A stretch of 64,000 nt of DNA from Ktedonobacteria bacterium brp13 (lineage in GTDB: Bacteria > Chloroflexota > Ktedonobacteria > Ktedonobacterales > Ktedonobacteraceae). How positions within the stretch are numbered: the first letter of the stretch is position 1; each line of letters opens with the position of its first letter. Positions 8,225 through 15,221 of the stretch are shown piece by piece. The DNA lies in contig AP024096.1 of the NCBI GenBank assembly GCA_015099395.1, positions 682,001-746,000 of the forward strand. Reading direction: 5' to 3'. The position numbers and the translations under genes were made by a program. Under the pieces are notes generated by a model that was given only the letters and a program-made list of their open reading frames with translations, did no database searches and was not told where the DNA came from.

Positions 8225-8291
8225 CTGACGTCATAGCTGAGCCTAATGATGGGCTTTACACGTCCTCGCATTGACAAGTGCAACTGTAGTA

Positions 8292-8506
8292 CGCAGCGAC
8301 AGGGGGAGTAGATTCTCGAATTATGCTCTATTGTACCCTTAAACGCTCTTTATCACGATCGCCTTTATCACCTATCATCGAGGAGTACCGGGCATTGCGA
8401 GCATTCTACGCCCACCTGCCGCTAGCGCGGCTGTCCTCCCTCAAAGACCATCATGAAAAGGGTTCACCACCCAGGATGAAAATGCCGTTTTCAGAAGAGG
8501 GGGAGG
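8292..8506. mobile_element. palindromic element copy C, right part
   Basis: Resumes with CGCAGCGACAGGGGGAGTAGATTCTCG directly after the IS element. The central hairpin is strongly diverged from copies A, B and D. The right arm CCTCCCTCAAAG is split by about 50 bp of unrelated sequence before AAGAGGGGGAGG. The right flank (GTCTGCATTTCCTGTA) matches that of copy A. Confidence 0.7.
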
Positions 8507-8577
8507 TATAGTCTGCATTTCCTGTAATAGCGCACATTATCTCAATTATAAAGATGCACACTATTATCTGTAAAGAC

Positions 8578-8627
8578 GATAATAACCATTATTTTCCCTA
8601 TGTGAGGAAAACAATGGTTATTATTAT
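8578..8627 (-). terminator. hairpin downstream of argJ
   Basis: Inverted repeat ATAATAACCATT(A)TTTTCC / GGAAAACAATGGTTATTAT around a short loop, A/T rich, about 50 bp past the argJ stop. It is a likely 3' end for the argB-argJ transcript, although the T-run is not classical. Confidence 0.5.
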
Positions 8628-8678
8628 TTATTACCTATAAATTTAGCTATCGCTACTACACCGCAAAACCTCTGGTTC

Positions 8679-9842
8679 TTATGTTGTATACATGCCGTTG
8701 ATATGGACATAGTTGGGCGTGAGATCACAGCCCCAGACGGTCGCATGCTCATCGCCAAGTCCAAGTGAGACACGAATGGCAACCTCATCATTGTGCAGAT
8801 AGGTTTGCAGAAGTCCCAGGTTGTCATCGTCCAGAGGTTGTCCCTGATAGACCAGCAGATCACCGAACGCAATAGAGACCTTCTCGGGCACAATCGAGCG
8901 CTCGTCATCACATTTGCCGATCGCCATAGCAATCCGGCCCCAGTTGGGATCAGAGCCAAAGACTGCTGTCTTCACAAGTGGCGAGTTGACGATAGATTTC
9001 GACACGCGTTTCGCCTGGGCATGAGATGCGGCTCCTTCCACCGTCACTTCAATAAGCTTTGTTGCCCCTTCTCCATCTCGCGCCAACTCTTTTGCCAGCT
9101 CTATCGCCATGCTCTTTAGAGCGCACCTGAATTCATACAGATCGACATCACCCGCCAGACCGTTTGCCATGATCGCGACAGTGTCGCTCGTACTGGTATC
9201 TGTATCAATGCTAATCATGTTAAAGGAGGTATCGACCGCCTCTTTGAGAGACTGATGCAGTATATCAGGAGCAATATTCGCGTCGGTCATAAAGTAGCAC
9301 AGCATCGTGGCCATATTAGGTTCGATCATCCCCGAACCCTTCGCAATTCCTACGAGCACTGCATTCCCAATGCGACAACTACGCATCTTGGGATGGGTAT
9401 CGGTTGTCATGATAGCAAGTGCAGCTTGCTCGATACTGCCATGCTTCATCTGCTTGCCAAGCCCGTGAATACCCTGGCGTATCTTCTCCATTGGCAGTTG
9501 TCGCCCGATGACACCGGTTGACGATGGCAAAACATCTCCATACCCAAGCGTTAATTCATCGGCAACGAGGTGTACAACTTCCCGAATATTGGCGAGCCCT
9601 TGCTCACCAGTAGCGACATTCGCGTTTTTACTATTAATAACAAATGCTTGTAACCGTCCGTCGGCAACCTGCTCTTTCCCGACCACAATAGCCGCACCGC
9701 AGAAACGATTTTGCGTAAACAGAGCAGCAGCCGATGCAGGAACATCAGAGGCAATCACTGTAAAGTCTAGCGTCGTATCTTTAATGCCAATATTTTTTGC
9801 ACACGTCCGAAAACCTCGTGGTTGCAGGTTTAATTGTTGCAT
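8679..9842 (-). CDS. argJ: glutamate N-acetyltransferase / amino-acid acetyltransferase ArgJ
   Basis: 387 residues, normal family length. ArgJ moves the acetyl group from N-acetylornithine to glutamate in the cyclic arginine pathway (bifunctional forms also use acetyl-CoA). The autocleavage site is visible: KGSGMIEPNMATML with Thr179 as the new N-terminal nucleophile after Ala178. The TTDTHPK, SSTGVIG and FGSDPNWGR motifs are family typical. It is the second gene of a minus-strand unit with argB, 36 bp upstream. argC and argD are not in the window. The cytosolic enzyme normally forms alpha2-beta2 from the cleaved chains. Confidence 0.95.
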   Translation of the reverse strand: MQQLNLQPRGFRTCAKNIGIKDTTLDFTVIASDVPASAAALFTQNRFCGAAIVVGKEQVADGRLQAFVINSKNANVATGEQGLANIREVVHLVADELTLGYGDVLPSSTGVIGRQLPMEKIRQGIHGLGKQMKHGSIEQAALAIMTTDTHPKMRSCRIGNAVLVGIAKGSGMIEPNMATMLCYFMTDANIAPDILHQSLKEAVDTSFNMISIDTDTSTSDTVAIMANGLAGDVDLYEFRCALKSMAIELAKELARDGEGATKLIEVTVEGAASHAQAKRVSKSIVNSPLVKTAVFGSDPNWGRIAMAIGKCDDERSIVPEKVSIAFGDLLVYQGQPLDDDNLGLLQTYLHNDEVAIRVSLGLGDEHATVWGCDLTPNYVHINGMYTT

Positions 9843-9878
9843 AGTTCGTTCTCACGTATAGTCTTTTACAAAAGGAGA

Positions 9879-10754
9879 TCAGCGTGTAATCGTTGTTCCC
9901 ACATGAGGATGGTCCTCTAATTCATAGAGCAGTACATGTGGAGTACTCCCATTGGCAATATGAACACGGGCTACGTTGGTCAAAGCATTGAGACAGGCCA
10001 TGATTTTCGGGATCATCCCACCGTAAATGGTTCCGTCCTCGATCAAAGAAGAGACCTCTGCCTTGTTGAGTTCTGAGAGGTGAGTACCGTCCGCACTGCG
10101 TATGCCATTGACATCACTTAAAAAGATAAGTCTCTCGGCATTTAAAGCGCCCGCCAGACGCGCTGCGACCAGATCCGCATTAATATTGAGACACGTTCCA
10201 TCTGGTCCCAGACCAAGCGGAGCAATAACAGGAAGGTAGCCAAGATCGATCAGGTGGGTGAGTAAGCTTACATCGACTCTATCGATCTCTCCAACCAGGC
10301 CGAGACGCTCATTAGCAATATGTGCTTGAACCATCTTGTTATCGGTACCACAGAGTCCAACGACATTACCACCCATCTCAGACGCCTGGGTTACCAGATC
10401 TTGATTGATCTGACCGCATAACACCATCCGCACCACCTCCAACGTTTGTGCGTCAGTCACGCGCAATCCCTGCTCAAAGCTCGTCGGAATATGCAACTTA
10501 TCCAGCCAGGCCGTGATCGATGGTCCTCCACCGTGAACGACGACGACATTAACCCCTAACTCATGCAGCCAGATACAATCTTGTAATACAGCCTGCTGGT
10601 ATTCCAGAGTACTGCCACCTAACTTCACCACAAACACCTTATGTTTGAGTGATGCAACTAAATCCAGCGTTGATTGTATCGCTTCAAGAGAGGCGAGACG
10701 ATATGTAGGGGGATGGGGGTCATCCAGCTTCTCAGGTGCAACAACTTGAGTCAT
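9879..10754 (-). CDS. argB: acetylglutamate kinase ArgB
   Basis: 291 residues. It phosphorylates N-acetylglutamate, the second step of arginine synthesis. Amino-acid kinase motifs are present: KLGGSTL (about residues 44-50), VVHGGGPSI glycine loop, and GLCGTDNK. The C-terminus has the IPKI segment (GGMIPKIMACLNAL) typical of the family. The start follows a GAGGAG site 11 nt away. A ~30-residue N-terminal extension precedes the first beta strand, as in arginine-sensitive forms, but feedback control is inference. Co-transcribed with argJ. Confidence 0.95.
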   Translation of the reverse strand: MTQVVAPEKLDDPHPPTYRLASLEAIQSTLDLVASLKHKVFVVKLGGSTLEYQQAVLQDCIWLHELGVNVVVVHGGGPSITAWLDKLHIPTSFEQGLRVTDAQTLEVVRMVLCGQINQDLVTQASEMGGNVVGLCGTDNKMVQAHIANERLGLVGEIDRVDVSLLTHLIDLGYLPVIAPLGLGPDGTCLNINADLVAARLAGALNAERLIFLSDVNGIRSADGTHLSELNKAEVSSLIEDGTIYGGMIPKIMACLNALTNVARVHIANGSTPHVLLYELEDHPHVGTTITR

Positions 10755-10840
10755 ACAGCAAATAACTCCTCATTACTACTGCTAATTGACGCAAATCACA
10801 CTATGTATACTCATCATAATCATATGAATGTTATGCGTAA

Positions 10841-11071
10841 ATTGCGCCAATTTTTGTTTCTAGAACGCCTAATTCTTTTCTCTCAAATGATTCTAGTCAA
10901 AAAAAGATCAAAGAACAGTACCCAGAAGTCGTAGATACCTCAAGAGATGCTCAATATATCTACGCTAATGGTGTTATTCACATGCTGCCGGAGGATTGGA
11001 GATGCATGCGCATGCAGCAAGGTGTCCAGTCGACGATTGGCAAAAAATTGAGGGGTCTTATGCATCTATAA
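10841..11071 (+). pseudogene. possible gene remnant (C-terminal fragment, no start)
   Basis: An open frame of about 76 codons with protein-like composition (for example QYIYANGVIHMLPEDW, then IGKKLRGLMHL and a stop at 11069). It has no start codon and is preceded by a stop at 10838. It overlaps the last codons of the convergent Lrp/AsnC gene. No family recognised. It may be the decayed tail of a gene, or a chance frame. Confidence 0.25.
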
Positions 11072-11507
11072 CGATATTGTCCCGCTGGAAGTGCGTTGTA
11101 AGGATGATACTCGTCTGTGCCCGCACTACACCCGCTATCTGTCGGATATGATTGAGTAACTCTTCCAGGAGCAGTGGCGAACTGGTCTGTACTTTGATGA
11201 GCATGCTCTCTTCTCCGGCGGAACTAAAGCATTCCACCACTTCAGGAAAGGTCTGGAGCACCCGCGCAACCTCTTCACACGGAATGCGACTGATATGAAT
11301 GCGCACAAAAGCCTGCAGAACGAGTCCGAGTGCTTCCCGATCTATCTCTACTGTGTACTTACGAATGACTCCTGCCCGTTCCAACTTCTTCACTCGCTCA
11401 TGTACTGCGGGCGGCGACAGGTGAACGACTTCACCCAACTCGCTATACTTGCGCTTTGCATCCTCTTTCAGCAAAGTTAATAGCATTCGGTCAATATTGT
11501 CTAACAC
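11058..11507 (-). CDS. Lrp/AsnC-family transcriptional regulator
   Basis: 149 residues. N-terminal winged HTH (residues 1-60, ELGEVVHLSPPAVHERVKKLERAGVI) followed by a RAM ligand-binding domain (about 65-145, with LGLVLQAFVRIHIS and TSIILTTHFQ). Members act as octameric sensors of amino acids or similar metabolites and bind DNA near their targets. It lies 300 bp from argB on the same strand, so a role in amino-acid metabolism is plausible but not shown. Length is standard. Confidence 0.92.
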   Translation of the reverse strand: MLDNIDRMLLTLLKEDAKRKYSELGEVVHLSPPAVHERVKKLERAGVIRKYTVEIDREALGLVLQAFVRIHISRIPCEEVARVLQTFPEVVECFSSAGEESMLIKVQTSSPLLLEELLNHIRQIAGVVRAQTSIILTTHFQRDNIVIDA

Positions 11508-11690
11508 GATACCTGTTCCTCGTCTCTACCGAATAGGGTTTGCTCTTTTATCTCGCACAGCGATTTTCCTTGATTTTTCTGTGTTCTAAGGTTATCTTAC
11601 CATTGTGTTGAATACAATAAAACTACCTGGCAACAGGCCCTTTGTCGAGAGGGCTTGTTTTGATAGTAACTGTAAAAAGGGGAGATGCTC

Positions 11691-12638
11691 ATGCAACATA
11701 GCCTTCTCGGCATCCATCACGTTACAGCGATCACCAGCGATCCACAGCGCAATCTCGAATTCTACACTGGTTTCCTGGGGCTACGACTGGTCAAAGTTAC
11801 CGTCAATTTTGATGACCCCGGTTCCTATCACCTGTACTATGGTGATAGGGAAGGACATCCGGGCACGATCATGACATTCTTTGCCTGGCCTGGCGCTCCT
11901 CGGGGACGACAAGGAACAGGACAGATTAACGCAACCGCCTTCTCTATACCGCAAGCTTCTCTTGGCTATTGGCTTGGTCGCTTGCACGAACATAACATTC
12001 AGTACGAGGGACCAACGTCACGTTTTGGTGAACAGGTCCTCTCACTACGAGACCCGGATGGACTGGTCACAGAACTCGTGGCGCATCCTGGAGAAAATGC
12101 ATCCGCAGGGTGGGAGAATGGCGCCATCCCTGCCGAACACGCCATTCGTGGTCTCTCTTCTGTCACACTCTGGGAAGATGATTATGAGCAGACCGCTCGT
12201 CTCCTGACCGACACGCTCGGCTTCCGACTGGTCTCAGAGGAAGAGAATACGTTTCGCTATGCGCTTGGCACGGGGGGAGCGGGCACCAGGGTAGATGTGC
12301 GCAACGCTAACGGCTTTTGGAGTGGTAAAATTGCTACCGGTACAATACATCATGTCGCGTGGCGCGTGGCTACAGATGAAGCTCAACAGAAATGGCGACA
12401 GATCCTTGACGAAGGCGATTTCAATGTGACCCCAATCCTGAATCGTGAGTATTTCCACTCGATCTACTTTCCCGAACCTGGTGGCGTCCTCTTTGAGATT
12501 GCGACCGATCCTCCGGGCTTCGCCGTAGATGAGCCCGTCGAGCAGTTGGGGACACAACTCAAACTTCCACCCTGGCTCGAAGCTCAGCGTGCACAGATAG
12601 AGCGCACGTTACCACCACTGCGCCGCCAGGGTGAATAA
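11691..12638 (+). CDS. VOC-family ring-cleaving dioxygenase (MhqO-like)
   Basis: 315 residues from the ATG at 11691, preferred over 11685 because AAAAGGGGAG ends 6 nt before it. Two tandem vicinal-oxygen-chelate modules: the first opens [26 protein letters not shown] and the second starts near residue 150 ([14 protein letters not shown]). Metal ligands are probably His in GIHHVT, His in GTIHHVAWR and the Glu in [12 protein letters not shown]. Related proteins open hydroquinone- or catechol-type rings with Fe(II) and confer quinone resistance. The substrate here is unknown. A hairpin follows the gene. Confidence 0.85.
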   Translation: MQHSLLGIHHVTAITSDPQRNLEFYTGFLGLRLVKVTVNFDDPGSYHLYYGDREGHPGTIMTFFAWPGAPRGRQGTGQINATAFSIPQASLGYWLGRLHEHNIQYEGPTSRFGEQVLSLRDPDGLVTELVAHPGENASAGWENGAIPAEHAIRGLSSVTLWEDDYEQTARLLTDTLGFRLVSEEENTFRYALGTGGAGTRVDVRNANGFWSGKIATGTIHHVAWRVATDEAQQKWRQILDEGDFNVTPILNREYFHSIYFPEPGGVLFEIATDPPGFAVDEPVEQLGTQLKLPPWLEAQRAQIERTLPPLRRQGE

Positions 12639-12669
12639 GATCTCGTAGCACGACTACCCTACGTTAAAT

Positions 12670-12704
12670 TGGCACGGCTCCGTTATTACAGCAGAGCAGT
12701 GCCA
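12670..12704. terminator. terminator between convergent genes
   Basis: Stem TGGCACgGCTC / GAGCaGTGCCA with one mismatch and a 13-nt loop, lying between the stops of the dioxygenase and the kinase-TIR gene. Confidence 0.5.
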
Positions 12705-12725
12705 GAGTGCCCAAAAGCTCATACA

Positions 12726-14492
12726 CTATAACGTTACATCCTCTGACCGTTCACGCTGCGCAACCCCTTGCACCGCATCAGGAGTGTGTGCTGCTGGCGC
12801 AATAATCTGCAATATACGAGCGATACTGGTACTGGCAAGAGACTCGATAATATACTCGCTAACGACATAACCGGCATGCTGATCAAAAAGATCGAAGAGT
12901 AGACCCCCACGCCCCGATGAACGAGCATAGAGCAATGTATACTGATTGACGGTAAAGAAGGGACAGTGTTGCGCGCCGTTGCCATAAAACTGCCAGAGCA
13001 GCCATTGCGATAGACTCATCGTCCCGGTCTTTTTCTCAGGTAACAACAGCAGAGCCAGTGCGGCACGAATACGTCTGGAGATAGCGAGAATCTGCAGCTG
13101 CTGTGCATAGAGGCTTGAGTGTATAATTATGTCCGATGATATGAGTGGAATGCTCGCTAAGCGCGTCTCCTGCCAGGCACAAGCGCTCAATATGGCACTG
13201 AGAACTTTACGGCCCGCGCCTCCTGCGCCCACGGTCTCGCTCTTTATCTTTGCATAATCAACGGCCTTGTTGGCAACCATCATACAGAGCGACGAGGCCA
13301 GGAAATCTTTACTCAATAGACACAGGACCAGGTCAGCTTGCTCGACTGCGTCCAGAATCTCGCTCTTACTACTCTGATGTGAAGAGTCTAGCTGCCAGAT
13401 ATGGATACGCGGAAATGATTGGAGCAGTGTCGCCAGCTGTTGCTGGATAGACTTCCAGACCTGCTGATCTTTGGCTGCGGGAGAGATAACAACATACAGT
13501 GTGGTCGGCTTCTTCACAGGATTGATCACACCAGGGGTACTTCTATAACGAGGGGCAGGTTGCGCTGGTAAGGGTGCTGAACCGTGCTGAAGGTCGTGCG
13601 CAATTTTTTGCAACGCCTTCTGTACAACCCTGGCATTCAACGGCCGCGCTAATCTATCTAACGCAACCAGACTCATGACGAGCGTTGCTAGCTCTGGTAC
13701 TTTACAGGTGAATGGCTGGCAATGGAGGGGCGATTGTGATGGATCATCGCCGGTCAGGAGTTGGTGTAACGTCGCTCCCAGACTGTAAAGATCTGAGCGC
13801 GGAGAGGTAGTACCCTGGTATTGCTCTGGCGCAGCATAACCGGGCGACCCCAATATCATGGTATCTTTCGCCTGCTCGGGCTTGAAGAGTCGAGCAATGC
13901 CAAAATCAATCAGGTAGACCTGGCCTTGCGCATTCAACATGATGTTCGCAGGTTTTAAATCTCGAAAAATAACGGGGGGCTGCTGCGAATGTAGATAATC
14001 CAGGACCGCACAAAGTTGCAGACCGATATTCAGAACCTGTTCCAGCGGTAGCCGTTCTCCTCGCTGCTGATACTCCTCAAAGCGGTGCTCCAGGGTCTCG
14101 CCCTCGATAAAATCCATGACCAGATAGCGTCTACCGGCCTCTTCAAATTGCTGATAGATATGCGGGAGACTGCGATGATCGAGACGAGCAAGCATAGCAG
14201 ATTCACTGGAGAAGGCGGTGATTGCATCCTGAAGGTCTGAACCCGTGAGCCCACGCTGGCTCATCTCTTTGACGGCCACAACCTTCTGCTGCATTGTAGT
14301 GTCCAGAGCCTTGTAGACCGCACCCATACCACCCTGGCCTACACGCTCCAAAAGATAGTAGCGACCAGCCTGCAAGAGCGTCCGTGATGGCAAAAGTCCG
14401 GTTGAGGAGCTTGCATTAAGTGCCTTTCCACACCAGTTACAGAAAGACGCACTCTCCTGGTTCTCTTTTCCACATTCGTAACAGGCAAGCAT
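12726..14492 (-). CDS. serine/threonine protein kinase with zinc ribbon and TIR-like domain
   Basis: 588 residues from the ATG at 14492, which has AAAGGA 7 nt upstream. An in-frame ATG at 14636 would add 48 unlikely residues. Order: zinc ribbon (Cys4, Cys7, Cys18, Cys21), kinase domain about 45-300 (GQGGMGAVY loop, VAVKEM lysine, FRDLKPANIM catalytic loop with HRD changed to FRD, IDFGIAR, GSPGYAAPEQY), and a short linker. Then comes a TIR-like domain at about 330-460 (TLYVVISPAAKD, ADLVLCLLSKDFLASSLC, VLSAILSACAWQ). The kinase looks active. The TIR segment has no Glu at the position after SxxC where NAD-cleaving TIRs have one. The last ~110 residues are unassigned. Cytoplasmic, with no membrane segment. 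Confidence 0.85.
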   Translation of the reverse strand: MLACYECGKENQESASFCNWCGKALNASSSTGLLPSRTLLQAGRYYLLERVGQGGMGAVYKALDTTMQQKVVAVKEMSQRGLTGSDLQDAITAFSSESAMLARLDHRSLPHIYQQFEEAGRRYLVMDFIEGETLEHRFEEYQQRGERLPLEQVLNIGLQLCAVLDYLHSQQPPVIFRDLKPANIMLNAQGQVYLIDFGIARLFKPEQAKDTMILGSPGYAAPEQYQGTTSPRSDLYSLGATLHQLLTGDDPSQSPLHCQPFTCKVPELATLVMSLVALDRLARPLNARVVQKALQKIAHDLQHGSAPLPAQPAPRYRSTPGVINPVKKPTTLYVVISPAAKDQQVWKSIQQQLATLLQSFPRIHIWQLDSSHQSSKSEILDAVEQADLVLCLLSKDFLASSLCMMVANKAVDYAKIKSETVGAGGAGRKVLSAILSACAWQETRLASIPLISSDIIIHSSLYAQQLQILAISRRIRAALALLLLPEKKTGTMSLSQWLLWQFYGNGAQHCPFFTVNQYTLLYARSSGRGGLLFDLFDQHAGYVVSEYIIESLASTSIARILQIIAPAAHTPDAVQGVAQRERSEDVTL

Positions 14493-14636
14493 CGTGCTAT
14501 CCTTTAGTTTTCTTGTCTCATCATATGACGGCCCCATAAGAATAACAGCTCCTTCAAAGCCAGCTTCATCGGTACAGTTTGCCGAAAAAACACGGATAAT
14601 AAATTTAGAGTAGAATAGCTGAGCTAGCATATGCAC

Positions 14637-14794
14637 TCTTTACGAATATGCATAGAAATTGACGCAAAAAAAGCAGAGAAAATGTATGCATATACTCCGT
14701 TTTATCTCTATAATAAAAGGGGCAAGTTATCTATCTTTTTATAGTACCCCAACTATAAGTATTTCCAATAAACATATATTAGAGAGCATATCGA
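14637..14794. promoter_or_regulatory. divergent promoter region
   Basis: AT-rich gap between divergent genes. A plus-strand TATAAT (about 14713-14718) lies about 80 nt before the winged-helix gene. A TTGACG lies further upstream but not at standard spacing. The assignment is tentative. Confidence 0.3.
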
Positions 14795-14800
14795 TTGCTA

Positions 14801-15208
14801 ATGAACGCCAGACATTCCGATCAACTTAATATAGGACCAAATCTCGTTGGATATACAATGTATCATAACGATGCATTTCATCATTTGCAGATAAACGGTC
14901 GCCTGGTCAAACTTTCACCTACAGAATATATGCTTTGCATGCGTTTATTTCGCCATTTTGAATGGTTACAGCACTTTACCTCTTCGCAGCACGATAATTG
15001 GAAGGCCGAGATGCCTAACGTCTACGTCAGCTTTGCAGAGCTACAAGAATGTGCCCATTTGAGCGAACGCTTACATGTCACAAAACACCTCAGCAATGCC
15101 AATGGGAAGTTAAGAGTTCACGGCATAACCATTATCTGCGTCGGCGATTATGGCTACACGCTTAATTTTCAACGTTGGACCGATCTCCCCATGAGAGAGA
15201 CGATGTAG
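14801..15208 (+). CDS. orphan OmpR-type winged-helix protein
   Basis: 135 residues from the ATG at 14801. A TTG at 14795 is better spaced from an AGAGAG site and is an alternative. The segment INGRLVKLSPTEYMLCMRLF matches the start of OmpR/PhoB DNA-binding domains, and the C-terminal GKLRVHGITIICVGDYGYTL matches their recognition helix to wing. There is no receiver domain. It ends 13 bp before the membrane pseudokinase gene on the same strand, so the two are probably co-transcribed and may form a signalling pair. The target is unknown. Confidence 0.65.
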   Translation: MNARHSDQLNIGPNLVGYTMYHNDAFHHLQINGRLVKLSPTEYMLCMRLFRHFEWLQHFTSSQHDNWKAEMPNVYVSFAELQECAHLSERLHVTKHLSNANGKLRVHGITIICVGDYGYTLNFQRWTDLPMRETM

Positions 15209-15221
15209 GTAGGATTACTCT

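Larger units (their letters stand above)
5497..8291 (+). mobile_element. IS701-family insertion element with passenger gene (2795 bp)
   Basis: The ends are 16-bp inverted repeats: TACTACAGTTGCACTT at 5497-5512 and its exact complement at 8276-8291. They are flanked by a CGCAG direct repeat at 5492-5496 and 8292-8296. Precise excision would rebuild the GTCGCCGCAGCGAC hairpin found in sister copies, so both boundaries are well fixed. The element carries a DDE transposase (5642-7213) and a second gene (7391-8224) in the same orientation. It is more GC-rich than its surroundings. The length is well above the ~1.5 kb usual for IS701 elements because of the second gene and coding repeats. Confidence 0.9.
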
